A DNA stretch of 64,000 nucleotides from Nostocoides sp. F2B08 (GTDB lineage: Bacteria; Actinomycetota; Actinomycetes; Actinomycetales; Dermatophilaceae), in assembly GCF_009184895.1 (NCBI RefSeq), contig NZ_WESE01000009.1, positions 62,001 through 126,000 on the forward strand. Direction: 5' to 3'. A program made the translations under genes and the position numbers. Positions 43,394 through 51,170 of this stretch are shown here, piece after piece (within the stretch, counting starts at the first letter, position 1; the number at the start of each line of letters is the position of its first letter). The notes under the pieces were generated by a model that was given only the letters and a program-made list of their open reading frames with translations, was not told where the DNA came from and did not search any database.

Positions 43394-44508
43394 GGGCTCT
43401 CCACACGCGGAATGGTCGCTTCGAGTACGAATCCGTCGCCGGCAGGTCCAGCCCGGAAGTCGCCGCCCAGAAGGGTGGCGCGCTCCCGCATACCGACCAA
43501 CCCGAGTCCAGGCCGAGAGCCACGGTCACGAACGATGGACGGACCGTCGTCCTCGACCCGAACGGACACGACATCTGCCAGACAGACACGCACTCGCGCG
43601 TGCCCTGCTCTCGAGTGGGCCGCGACGTTGGTCAGTCCTTCCTGCACGATTCGAAAAACTGCCGCCTCGACTGAAGCCGGCAATCCTCCCGCTCTGCCTT
43701 CCATAGCGAAGTCCACCGCTAATCCGTCTGCTGTATGTTCCGCGGCGAGCGCCGCGAGCTGGTCGAGCCGTGGCGAGTCGTCGTCGTCGGTGAGATCCCG
43801 GAGGGCGTTGAGAAGCCGTCGGGTCTCCCCAAGTGCCGCACGCGCCACCGTGCCGATGCGTTCCAGCGAGCCCGCCACCAGCTCGTCGTCTCGCCCGAGT
43901 GAGGCCTCGGCCACCTCGGTGTGCACGACAACAGCGTTCAGCGCCTGGGCGAGAGAGTCGTGCAGGTCGCGCGCGATTCTCCCCCGCTCAGCCGCAACCG
44001 CCAGGCGCGCATGTTGCTCGCGCTCTGCTCGCAGTGCGGCGGTGACGACCTCGAGTTCCTCGGTCCGCTCCCGCCACCGGCGTAGCGCACGCCCGGCGGT
44101 CCAAGGAACTGCGAGCAGGATCACGGGGAAGACGTAGTCCCCTGCATCCCGGCTCCCCGACGCGGCGCTATTGCCCAGTGCCGCACCGATCACCACCGCC
44201 AGCGCCACCACGGCCGGTCGAAGCGTCTCCAGCAGCGCGATGGTGTAGGTCACCAACATGAGTGCGAGGAGCTCGGCCACAGTGAACTCATCCGTCTGCA
44301 TCGCCGAGAGGATGAGCAACACCAGGACACAGACACCGAACGCAATTCGTGGCGCGACGGTGCGCCACGCTACCGGCGCCGTGGCCAGCACAGCCAGCAT
44401 GAGGTCGCCGCTGGCAATCCGTCCTTCGGCGAAGAGCTCGACGAGGGCCATCCCGACCAGCAGCGCGGCGACACCGACGTCGGTCGACCGGGGACGGGGG
44501 ACACCCAT
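43390..44508 (-). CDS. NarL-type sensor histidine kinase
   Basis: This 372-aa membrane kinase has about five N-terminal membrane segments, a HisKA_3 helix with the phospho-accepting His in RIARDLHDSLAQALNAVVVH and a complete HATPase domain (IVQEGLTNVAAHS, VRVEDDGPSI, GLGLVGMRERATLLGG). The frame is open further upstream, but ATG 44508 is chosen because a TACCGT -10 box lies six bases before it, which fits leaderless translation. It is co-translated with the response regulator. Confidence 0.9.
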   Translation of the reverse strand: MGVPRPRSTDVGVAALLVGMALVELFAEGRIASGDLMLAVLATAPVAWRTVAPRIAFGVCVLVLLILSAMQTDEFTVAELLALMLVTYTIALLETLRPAVVALAVVIGAALGNSAASGSRDAGDYVFPVILLAVPWTAGRALRRWRERTEELEVVTAALRAEREQHARLAVAAERGRIARDLHDSLAQALNAVVVHTEVAEASLGRDDELVAGSLERIGTVARAALGETRRLLNALRDLTDDDDSPRLDQLAALAAEHTADGLAVDFAMEGRAGGLPASVEAAVFRIVQEGLTNVAAHSRAGHARVRVCLADVVSVRVEDDGPSIVRDRGSRPGLGLVGMRERATLLGGDFRAGPAGDGFVLEATIPRVESP

Positions 44509-44514
44509 GACGCC

Positions 44515-44520
44515 ACGGTA
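44515..44520 (-). promoter_or_regulatory. -10 box for leaderless kinase gene
   Basis: TACCGT on the minus strand lies six bases before ATG 44508, so the message would start at the initiation codon. Confidence 0.45.
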
Positions 44521-44659
44521 GTCACAGGCGTGCATGACGGCATCCGCCTGCAGTCGGAGCCGCTCCTCCAGATGGACCAACGAGCTCGTCACACAGGCGG
44601 ATGTGTGGCCCCGTGTGCGCTTCCTAACCTCGAGTCACCTCACTGGAAAGGAACCGACC

Positions 44660-45349
44660 ATGAGCCCCATCTCCTGGCTGCGCGCCACCGCCATCGCCTT
44701 CGCGGCGCTGTACTTCGGCGCGCTCTTCACCGCACCCCTTCCCGAGGGCGCCTACGACGATGAGCGAGTCGTCGGTCTCCTCTCGGGCACCGGGCTGCTC
44801 GGCATTGTCATCGGAGGCTATGCGCTCGTCCTGGCCGGGCTCAGCGCACTCGCATTCACCTCGATTCTGGCCGACATGCTTCATCGGGCAGTGCCGGAGG
44901 CCAGCGGACCCGCGCTGGTCCGCGCGCTCGGTACCGCATACGGGGTGCTGCTGATGACAGCGTCGGCCCTGTTCCTGGCGGTTCCGATGGGCCACGTCGT
45001 CGAGGAGCTGCCAACGGCGACACCTTCGCCATTCCGCGAGCTGACGATGGCCGGCTTCACCACGCTGCTGGTCGCAGCCCTCCTCTGCGCCGGCGTCCTC
45101 GTGATCGTCGCATCGTTGCTCCAACGACGCGGGGGTTTGGCACCGCGGTGGTGCACGACGACGGCTCTGCTCATCGCGCCACTCCTCCTCATCGGCGTCG
45201 GTTGGGCGCCACAGTTCCTGGTCCCGATCTGGGCGATCCTCGTCGCCTTCACCATGCGACCTGAACAGCGTGACCGCGGGCGTGTGCAGGGTGCTTCGGC
45301 CGCATCGGGCGGTCATCCGTCCCCCCTGGGCGACCGGTCCGCGGAGTAG
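44660..45349 (+). CDS. Polytopic membrane protein of unknown function
   Basis: This 229-aa protein has about six hydrophobic segments (ATAIAFAALYFGALFTAPL, GLLGIVIGGYALVLAGLSALAF, YGVLLMTASALFLAVPMG, FTTLLVAALLCAGVLVIVASL, ALLIAPLLLIGVGWAPQFL) and a short soluble tail. I do not recognise the family. The ATG at 44660 has an AAAGGAA ribosome site. It is divergent from the kinase-regulator pair, which may control it. Confidence 0.75.
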   Translation: MSPISWLRATAIAFAALYFGALFTAPLPEGAYDDERVVGLLSGTGLLGIVIGGYALVLAGLSALAFTSILADMLHRAVPEASGPALVRALGTAYGVLLMTASALFLAVPMGHVVEELPTATPSPFRELTMAGFTTLLVAALLCAGVLVIVASLLQRRGGLAPRWCTTTALLIAPLLLIGVGWAPQFLVPIWAILVAFTMRPEQRDRGRVQGASAASGGHPSPLGDRSAE

Positions 45350-45366
45350 CTGACGCGACGGCCGGG

Positions 45367-45432
45367 ACCGGAGTGGCTATGGGCGACGGAATCGCGATCA
45401 TCCTCACCGAGCGCTACGGCCTGGGCGACTGA
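45367..45432 (+). pseudogene. Decayed tail of a second HAD-phosphatase gene
   Basis: The plus strand reads TGVAMG directly joined to DGIAIILTERYGLGD and a stop. The intact HAD protein at 41739-42617 has the same two blocks (IGVAMG and DGIAIVLAERYGLG) separated by about 20 residues, so this is a paralogue remnant with an internal deletion. It lies 2.8 kb downstream of the intact gene. Confidence 0.65.
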
Positions 45433-45501
45433 GCGGCGGCCGCGCGACACACTGAGGTCGCCGAGTGCGTCCCACCTGCCGGAACCTGCCTGACCCCTAA
45501 G

Positions 45502-45530
45502 TTCAGATAACGAAAAGATCACGCTAGGGT
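45502..45530 (+). promoter_or_regulatory. Putative promoter of the M23 peptidase gene
   Basis: TTCAGA (45502-45507) and TAGGGT (45525-45530) are 17 bases apart. The predicted leader of 50-90 bases is G-rich (GGTGGGGGACTTCACCGG). Confidence 0.4.
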
Positions 45531-45622
45531 GGGGGACTTCACCGGCGAACCGCTGCTCCCCTGCCCTGGCGTCGTCGCCGTGCTCTTTCGTGATCAGCCC
45601 CTGCCGTGAGGATCAATCCGCT

Positions 45623-46513
45623 GTGAGTTCAGGCTCGTACGTGCCCCGCCACCGCGCCCCCGGCCGCCACCGCGCACGTCGGCCCCGACCCCTGCCCCGT
45701 GCCCTGAGTCCGCAGTTCGCTCTTCCCAGTGCGGCCTCCCTGGCGCTGGTGTTCTCGACCGCAGGAGCCTCGGTCGCCGGGTCGGCACCCCTGGCGCTGC
45801 AGACCTCCTCCGCCGACCGCGCCCTCGCGCAGAGCCAGGTGAGCGACAGCGTTGCGGACACCTCCGCCCTGGCCGAGCGGCGCACCGCGGTTACGGATCA
45901 GACGGCGCTGCTGCAGGGTCGCCAGCAGGAGGCCGAACGCGTCGCCCGTGAGAAGGCGCGCAAGGAGCTGGAGCAGAAGAAGAAGGAGGAGGCCGCCAAG
46001 AAGAAGGCCGAGGCCGAGGCGAAGAAGAAGGCCGAGGAGGCCAAGAAGAAGGCCGAGGCGGAGCGCAAGGAGGCCGAGGCGCGGGAGCGGGCCGAGGAGG
46101 AGGCGCGCCGATCGGCGCAGCGGTACGTGGCGCCGATCAACCGCTACAAGTACACCTCCGGGTTCGGCAGCCGGTGGGGCCGGCTGCACGCGGGCGCCGA
46201 CCTGGCCGCCCCGATCGGCACCCCGGTGTTCTCTGTCTCGTCCGGCACGGTCATCCGGGCCGCCCACACCGGCTCGTGCGGCAACAACGTGTGGATCGAG
46301 CACTGGGACGGATCGGTGAGCCGGTACTGCCACATGGACTATATGGCGGTCCGGTCGGGGCAGCGGGTATCCGCCGGCGAGCAGATCGGCGGCAGCGGCA
46401 ACACCGGCCGCTCCTACGGACCGCACCTGCACTTCGAGATGCGCCCCAACGGCGAGAACAGCAACCCGGTCGACCCGGTCGCGTGGCTGCGGTCCAAGGG
46501 CGTCGGCCTCTGA
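45623..46513 (+). CDS. Secreted M23-family peptidoglycan endopeptidase
   Basis: This exported lysostaphin-type metallopeptidase cuts peptidoglycan cross-bridges. It has a basic N-terminus and signal/anchor helix (ASLALVFSTAGASVAGSAP), a long Lys/Glu/Ala coiled coil (about 100-170) and a C-terminal peptidase domain with the zinc motifs RLHAGADLAAP (HxxxD) and GPHLHFEMRPNG (HxH). The frame is also open from GTG 45590; GTG 45623 is used because GAGG lies upstream, but the choice is uncertain. Coiled-coil plus M23 resembles division-associated amidase activators or DipM-like enzymes. Confidence 0.9.
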   Translation: MSSGSYVPRHRAPGRHRARRPRPLPRALSPQFALPSAASLALVFSTAGASVAGSAPLALQTSSADRALAQSQVSDSVADTSALAERRTAVTDQTALLQGRQQEAERVAREKARKELEQKKKEEAAKKKAEAEAKKKAEEAKKKAEAERKEAEARERAEEEARRSAQRYVAPINRYKYTSGFGSRWGRLHAGADLAAPIGTPVFSVSSGTVIRAAHTGSCGNNVWIEHWDGSVSRYCHMDYMAVRSGQRVSAGEQIGGSGNTGRSYGPHLHFEMRPNGENSNPVDPVAWLRSKGVGL

Positions 46514-46540
46514 CCGATCCGGCGGCAGCTGCGCGGCCGA

Positions 46541-47404
46541 TCAGCTCGAGCCGGCATAGAGCCGGGTCACGACGTCGACGAGCTCGGCCAGCCCCCGCGG
46601 TCGGTCCTCGCGCCACCACACGAGCCGGACCGGGATGCGCGGGCCGTCCTTGACCGGCCGGTAGGTCACGCCGGGACGCACGTGGTGGTGTGCCGTCGCC
46701 TCCGCCGTGGTGCCGACGGCCTTGCCCGCGGCGATCGAGTCGAGCCACTGGTCGACGTCGCCGGACTCGACGAAGGTGGGGCGGGTCGGCAGGTCGGCCC
46801 ACATCTCGCCCGTCGTCGAGCCGGTGCGTGAGTCGATCAGGACGGTCCGCTCCGCGAGCTCGGCCATCGAGAGGCTACGTCGGCGGGCCCACAGCGGGTC
46901 GTCGGAGGCGAAGGCCACGACCCGGCGCTCGAGACCGACGACGACCGACTGCAGGCGGGGGTCGTCGACGGCCCGCCTCAGGATCGCGACGTCGCACGTT
47001 CCCTCGGCCAGCCCGGCCGTCGGGGTGTTCCGCTTGACCAGCTCGAGCTCGATGTCGGTGTGGTCCCTGGCCCAGGTGCGCTGCAGGGCGGCGGTGTGCC
47101 GGCCCAGGCCGGCCCACGCATACCCCAGGCGCAGCGTGCTGTGTCGGGACCGGAGGAAGTCGCTGAACCGGTCGGCCTCCGCGAGCACCCGGCGCGCGTG
47201 CGGCAGGATCTGCGCTCCGGTCGGCGTCGGCTCGCAGCCACGCGGTATGCGGCGCAGGACCCGGTCCCCGACCGCCCGCTCGAGCGAGGCGATGGTCCGC
47301 GAGACGGCGGCCTGGGAGACGTGCAGCTCTCGGGCCGCGTCGGTGAACGACCCGAGGTCGGCGGCGGTGACGAAGTGGCGCAGCTCTCGTAGGCTCCAGT
47401 CCAT
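46541..47404 (-). CDS. LysR-family transcriptional regulator
   Basis: This 287-aa regulator has an N-terminal winged helix (LRELRHFVTAADLGSFTDAARELHVSQAAVSRTIASLE) and a periplasmic-binding-like effector domain (about 90-287). The start at ATG 47404 is exactly at the HTH domain's normal beginning. It is divergent from the EamA transporter gene and a T-N11-A box overlaps its start codon, so autoregulation and control of the transporter are expected. Confidence 0.93.
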   Translation of the reverse strand: MDWSLRELRHFVTAADLGSFTDAARELHVSQAAVSRTIASLERAVGDRVLRRIPRGCEPTPTGAQILPHARRVLAEADRFSDFLRSRHSTLRLGYAWAGLGRHTAALQRTWARDHTDIELELVKRNTPTAGLAEGTCDVAILRRAVDDPRLQSVVVGLERRVVAFASDDPLWARRRSLSMAELAERTVLIDSRTGSTTGEMWADLPTRPTFVESGDVDQWLDSIAAGKAVGTTAEATAHHHVRPGVTYRPVKDGPRIPVRLVWWREDRPRGLAELVDVVTRLYAGSS

Positions 47405-47419
47405 AACAAAAGCGTATGG
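47401..47419. promoter_or_regulatory. Putative LysR-type T-N11-A box
   Basis: CCATA (47401-47405) and TATGG (47415-47419) form an inverted repeat with ATA-N9-TAT, which fits the LysR T-N11-A consensus, in the region between lysR and the EamA gene. Confidence 0.4.
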
Positions 47420-47431
47420 CAAGTACGAAAC

Positions 47432-48418
47432 ATGCACTGGACTTATGGCACAGTGAGCCGCACGCTTCTCGACATGACCACTCATGTCGAGACACCCCCG
47501 CAGGGGACCGATCCCGCTCCTCTGCTGTCGGCGGAGACCGCGACAGCGAGCGAGCGTGCCGCGGGGCTCGGACTGATGCTCGCGGGCTCGGCCTCGAACC
47601 AGGTCGGGGCCGCCATCGGCGCCCTCGCCTTCCCCGTCATCGGCCCAGTGGGTGTCGTCGCCGTCCGGCAGCTGACGATGGCCGCGTTCCTCACCCCGGT
47701 GGTGCGCCCCCGACTGCACCGCATGACGCGAGCGCAGTGGCTGCCGGTGCTCGGACTGGCGCTGGCGTTCAGCGTGATGAACCTCGGCCTGTACGCCGCC
47801 GTCTCGCGGATCGGGCTCGGTCTCGCGGTGACCCTGGAGTTTCTCGGTCCCCTGGCCGTGGCGATCCTCGCCTCCCGTCGAGTGGTGGACGCCTGCTGTG
47901 CCCTGGTGGCCGGAGTGGGCGTCGCCGTGCTCACCGCACCGGGACCGTCGACCGACTACCTGGGCATCGCCTTCGGTCTCGTCGCCGCCGGGGCGTGGGC
48001 CGCATACATCCTCCTCAACCGGGCCGTCGGACAACGGCTCCCCGGCCTGCAGGGGACGGCCGCCGCGGCCGTGGTGACGGCCGCGGCCTGGACTCCGGTC
48101 GCGGTCGTGTGGTTCTGGCTGCACCCGCCGACGGTCGAGGCCCTGACCTTCGCGGTCGTGTGCGGGCTGCTCGCCTCGGTGGTGCCGTATGTCGCCGACC
48201 TGCTCGCCCTGCGGCGGGTGCCGACCCAGCTGTTCAGCACGCTGTCCAGCATCCACCCGGTATGGGCCGCGCTGGCCGGCTGGCTCGTCCTCGGTCAGCT
48301 GCTCGGCGCGAACGAGTGGACCGGTCTCGGGCTCATCGTCCTGGCCAACATCGTCGTGTCGGCGCGCGGCGTGCGAGCGAGTCGAGTCTCTCGCGCGGTA
48401 GCACCGACCACGTCATGA
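47432..48418 (+). CDS. EamA/DMT-superfamily exporter
   Basis: This protein of up to 328 aa has ten membrane helices and the duplicated EamA architecture (VGVVAVRQLTMAAFLTPVV, SVMNLGLYAAVSRIGLGLAVTLEFLGPLAVAI, then SVVPYVADLLALRRVPTQLFSTLSSIHPVWAALAGWLVLGQ), which resembles RhtA-type threonine/homoserine exporters. Starts at ATG 47432, GTG 47453 or ATG 47474 are all possible and none has a good ribosome site. It is regulated probably by the divergent LysR protein. Confidence 0.87.
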   Translation: MHWTYGTVSRTLLDMTTHVETPPQGTDPAPLLSAETATASERAAGLGLMLAGSASNQVGAAIGALAFPVIGPVGVVAVRQLTMAAFLTPVVRPRLHRMTRAQWLPVLGLALAFSVMNLGLYAAVSRIGLGLAVTLEFLGPLAVAILASRRVVDACCALVAGVGVAVLTAPGPSTDYLGIAFGLVAAGAWAAYILLNRAVGQRLPGLQGTAAAAVVTAAAWTPVAVVWFWLHPPTVEALTFAVVCGLLASVVPYVADLLALRRVPTQLFSTLSSIHPVWAALAGWLVLGQLLGANEWTGLGLIVLANIVVSARGVRASRVSRAVAPTTS

Positions 48419-48419
48419 T
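48414..48419 (+). promoter_or_regulatory. -10 box for leaderless SRPBCC gene
   Basis: CATGAT, with the conserved A2 and T6 of a -10 box, lies six bases before the ATG at 48426, overlapping the end of the transporter gene. Confidence 0.35.
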
Positions 48420-48425
48420 GGGCGG

Positions 48426-48848
48426 ATGGAGCAAAGCGTCACGGTCGACATCGAAGCCGCACCCCCGCGGGTCTGGGCGGTCCTGACCGACGTCGAAGCG
48501 TGGCCGGAGTGGACCTCCACGGTGACCTCGGTGCGACGGCTCGACGCCGGCCCCCTGCGCGTGGGGAGCCGGGCGAGGGTCGCTCAGCCGCGCATACCGG
48601 AGACCGAGTACGTCGTGACCGAGCTGATCCCGGACTCGTCGTTCACCTGGGTCGCCTCGGGGCCCGGCGTGTGCACGACCGCCCGGCACGAGATCGAGCC
48701 GCTCTCCGAGACCACGTCGCGGGTGCGCCTCTCGGTGTCGCAGTCCGGCTGGCTCGGCACGGTCATGGGCCGCTTCTACCGGGGGTTGACGGACCGCTAC
48801 CTCGCCAACGAGGCGAGGGGACTCAAGGGCCGCGCCGAGCAGGCGTGA
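48426..48848 (+). CDS. SRPBCC-family polyketide cyclase/dehydrase-like protein
   Basis: This 140-aa START-like protein has the family pattern TVDIEAAPPRVWAVLTDVEAWPEWTSTVTSVRRLD, a middle beta sheet, and a C-terminal helix (GRFYRGLTDRYLANEARGLKGRAE). It should bind a small hydrophobic ligand. It starts seven bases after the transporter and is followed after six bases by the hydrolase gene on the same strand. Confidence 0.85.
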   Translation: MEQSVTVDIEAAPPRVWAVLTDVEAWPEWTSTVTSVRRLDAGPLRVGSRARVAQPRIPETEYVVTELIPDSSFTWVASGPGVCTTARHEIEPLSETTSRVRLSVSQSGWLGTVMGRFYRGLTDRYLANEARGLKGRAEQA

Positions 48849-48854
48849 TCTGTG

Positions 48855-49826
48855 ATGGGCCATACGGATGCGCCTGGGCAGGACTGGGGCGAGCGCTCCC
48901 GCCGCTGGGCCGGCGTGGTCAGCCGCGTCCACCAGGTCGACGGGATGGAGGTTCACTACCTCCGTGCGGAACCGAGCCGACGACCGGGCGAGCCGACCAC
49001 CCACCTCCTCCTCCACCCGATGGGTGCGGGGTCGTGGTCCTGGTTGGACGTCGTCGCGCCGCTGGCCACCGGTGGTCGGGTCATCGTGCCGGACCTGCCC
49101 GGAGCCGGCCGGACCCGACCGGCCGACCCCCGGGACGCGCGCGCCGAGAACAGTCCCGAGTTCCTCGAGGGACTCTGCCGCGCCTTGGACCTGGATCGGG
49201 TCGTGGTGCACGGACACTCCCTCGGTGGACTGGCGGGTACGCTCTTCGCGGCCCGGCACCCGACCAGGGTCTCGCGGCTGGTCCTGACCAGCCCCGTGCT
49301 CCCCGGGTCGCCCGACCCGCCACGCTTCCCGCGGGCCTGGCGGCTCGCGCTCGGCGCGGCGCCCACCGTGGCCCGGGTGCCGGTGCGAATCGCCCTCAGG
49401 GTCAAGGGCAGAGCCTGGCGTCGCTGGCAGGCCGACCCGACCGACCCGGCCCTGGCCGAACGGATGTTCCGTGGCAGTGTCGACGTCACGCAGATCTCGC
49501 CGGACCTGCTCACCCTTCTCGCGGAGGAGGTCGAGCGGGTGCGGCTGCCCTGGCGGGTCGACGGCATGCTCCAGGCGGCGGCGTCGGCGGTGGCCGCTCT
49601 GACGGTGAAGGAGGAGGCGGTGCGCGCCGAGCTGGACCGGATCCGGGCACCGACCCTCGTCCTCTGGGGTCGGCACGACACCGTCCTGCCGCGTGCCCTC
49701 TGCGAGGAGCTCCGTCAATCCCATCCGGAGTGGACCGTCACGGAGGTCGAGGGTGTGGGGCACCTTCTGCCGTGGGAGGCGCCGACGACGTACGTCGAGC
49801 TCGTCCGAGACTGGATGACGCAGTGA
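48855..49826 (+). CDS. Alpha/beta-hydrolase
   Basis: This 323-aa hydrolase has the nucleophile elbow VVHGHSLGGLAG, an oxyanion region LLLHPMGAGSWSWLDVV, the acid in LVLWGRHDTVLP and the catalytic His in EVEGVGHLLPWEAP. The substrate is unknown. Start is ATG 48855, with GTG 48852 one codon earlier also possible. It may be co-transcribed with the SRPBCC gene. Confidence 0.88.
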   Translation: MGHTDAPGQDWGERSRRWAGVVSRVHQVDGMEVHYLRAEPSRRPGEPTTHLLLHPMGAGSWSWLDVVAPLATGGRVIVPDLPGAGRTRPADPRDARAENSPEFLEGLCRALDLDRVVVHGHSLGGLAGTLFAARHPTRVSRLVLTSPVLPGSPDPPRFPRAWRLALGAAPTVARVPVRIALRVKGRAWRRWQADPTDPALAERMFRGSVDVTQISPDLLTLLAEEVERVRLPWRVDGMLQAAASAVAALTVKEEAVRAELDRIRAPTLVLWGRHDTVLPRALCEELRQSHPEWTVTEVEGVGHLLPWEAPTTYVELVRDWMTQ

Positions 49827-49945
49827 GCCGAACGGCTACCGGGAGTGATCCGTGCGTCACACCACCACGTGCTGCCACGGTCCACAGAACAACAATCGGA
49901 GGTACGACGCCACATCCGGTGTCGCACATCGCGCAGGTCGGTCGA

Positions 49946-49973
49946 CCTCGTTGGGCGCCTGCGCCGAACGAGG
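49946..49973 (+). promoter_or_regulatory. Strong hairpin overlapping a ribosome site
   Basis: CCTCGTTGGGCGC and GCGCCGAACGAGG pair in 12 of 13 positions around a 2-base loop. The last bases of the 3' arm are the first bases of the Shine-Dalgarno GGAGGG (49972-49977) of the next gene. It can act as terminator of the hydrolase operon or as a structure that limits translation of the downstream gene. Confidence 0.5.
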
Positions 49974-49980
49974 AGGGACG

Positions 49981-50475
49981 ATGACAATGCGCAGGGCCAT
50001 GACCGCAGCAGCCGCGCTCGCCATGCTGGGCTCGGTGGTCGCCGCAGGCTCGGCCACAGCCGAGGACTTTACCCAGTTCTACCCTGCCGGGACGGCGTGC
50101 GACTTCCCGATCCGGATCGACGGGGGCGGCGGGCACCGCACGGAGCACACCATCACCAACAAGCATGGAACTGTATTCATGTCCACGGGGACGGGCTCGG
50201 AGCTGACCTTCACGAACGAGGACTCGGGTGCGACCGTGTGGCTGCGCTCGAAGGGCGCCGTCGTGCGGACCACGACACTGGCCGACGGATCGGACCTCTT
50301 CGTCCTGAATGGGCACAACGTCGTCATCCTGTTCCCGTCCGACGTGCCGGCCGGCCCATCGACGACGCTGTACAGCGGCAAGGTGACGTTCACGGTCAAC
50401 CCTCAGGACGGCCAGTGGACAATCCTCGACACGAACGGCCTTTCACGGGACCTCTGTGCCGAGCTGAGCGGCTGA
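49981..50475 (+). CDS. Small secreted beta-rich protein of unknown function
   Basis: This 164-aa exported protein has a signal peptide (MTAAAALAMLGSVVAAGSATAED, cut near residue 27) and a short mature part with two Cys (TACDFPIRIDGGGG near the start and RDLCAELSG at the end), probably forming a disulfide across a beta sandwich. I do not recognise a function. The ATG at 49981 follows a strong GGAGGG ribosome site, which partly overlaps a hairpin. Confidence 0.75.
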   Translation: MTMRRAMTAAAALAMLGSVVAAGSATAEDFTQFYPAGTACDFPIRIDGGGGHRTEHTITNKHGTVFMSTGTGSELTFTNEDSGATVWLRSKGAVVRTTTLADGSDLFVLNGHNVVILFPSDVPAGPSTTLYSGKVTFTVNPQDGQWTILDTNGLSRDLCAELSG

Positions 50476-50488
50476 GGTCCGTCCCGCG

Positions 50489-50854
50489 TCAGGCGATCTG
50501 CAGCAGCACCTGGCCCGATGTCACTGCCGTGCCCGGTGAGACGAGCACGGCGGTGACGGTCCCGGCCTGCGGCGCGGTGATCTCGGTCTCCATCTTCATC
50601 GCCTCGAGCACGAGGACCACCTCGCCGGCCTCGATCGCCTGACCCTCCTCGACCAGGACCCGCGCCACCGTCCCGGCGAGGGGTGCCGTGACGCCGTCCG
50701 CGTCGGCAGCCGTACCCGCCGACGGAGTGCCCGCGTGCGGCGGCGAGAAGTTGCCGCCGGTCATGAAGATCGCGCCAAGGGGTGTGTGTGGCTCCTCCTC
50801 GACCTCGACCTCGACGTCGTACGCGACGCCGTTGACCGTCACCTTGAGCTGCAT
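50489..50854 (-). CDS. Transcarboxylase 1.3S biotin carrier subunit
   Basis: This 121-aa biotinyl protein shuttles CO2 between the 12S and 5S active sites. It matches Propionibacterium 1.3S closely: [20 protein letters not shown] at the N-terminus, a Pro/Ala-rich linker, then the biotinyl domain with [11 protein letters not shown], whose central Lys is biotinylated. The ATG at 50854 has a GAGG ribosome site. It is the last gene of the transcarboxylase operon. Confidence 0.93.
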   Translation of the reverse strand: MQLKVTVNGVAYDVEVEVEEEPHTPLGAIFMTGGNFSPPHAGTPSAGTAADADGVTAPLAGTVARVLVEEGQAIEAGEVVLVLEAMKMETEITAPQAGTVTAVLVSPGTAVTSGQVLLQIA

Positions 50855-50858
50855 GTCC

Positions 50859-51170
50859 TCACCTCGGCCGCTGGATGTTGTGGTGGGCCTGGACGACGAC
50901 CCGGCCCTGCTGGGCCCACGCCTGGCCGGTCCGGTAGTGCATCTGCTTGATCTTCGCCCGGTGTCCCAGGAAGGCCGCCACCGCAGCGGAGATGGCGATC
51001 GCGACGTCCTCCGGCACGCCGGGGTTCTGGGCCCGGCGCTGGGCGAGCTCGGCCTCGAGCTGGGCCACCCGCTCCGAGAGCGAACGGACCGCGTCGACGA
51101 GCTCGGCGACGGTCTGCCCATCCGCATTCGGGGCGCCGCTGCCTGCTGGGCCGGTGTCCGGGGCACTCAT
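50859..51170 (-). CDS. Small transcarboxylase-associated subunit
   Basis: This 103-aa protein has a coiled-coil start ([26 protein letters not shown]) and the segment [21 protein letters not shown], which resembles the small protein encoded between the 12S and 1.3S genes in propionibacteria and OadG/epsilon-like subunits of related carboxylases. Its start overlaps the 12S stop (ATGA), and it ends four bases before the 1.3S gene, so it is translated with them. The role is probably structural. Confidence 0.8.
   Translation of the reverse strand: MSAPDTGPAGSGAPNADGQTVAELVDAVRSLSERVAQLEAELAQRRAQNPGVPEDVAIAISAAVAAFLGHRAKIKQMHYRTGQAWAQQGRVVVQAHHNIQRPR

Noticed and set aside
45531..45622. c-di-AMP (ydaO-type) riboswitch before the M23 peptidase
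   Set aside because: A G-rich GGGGGACTTCACC segment is suggestive and such genes often have one, but the conserved core and pseudoknot partners could not be placed in the short leader.
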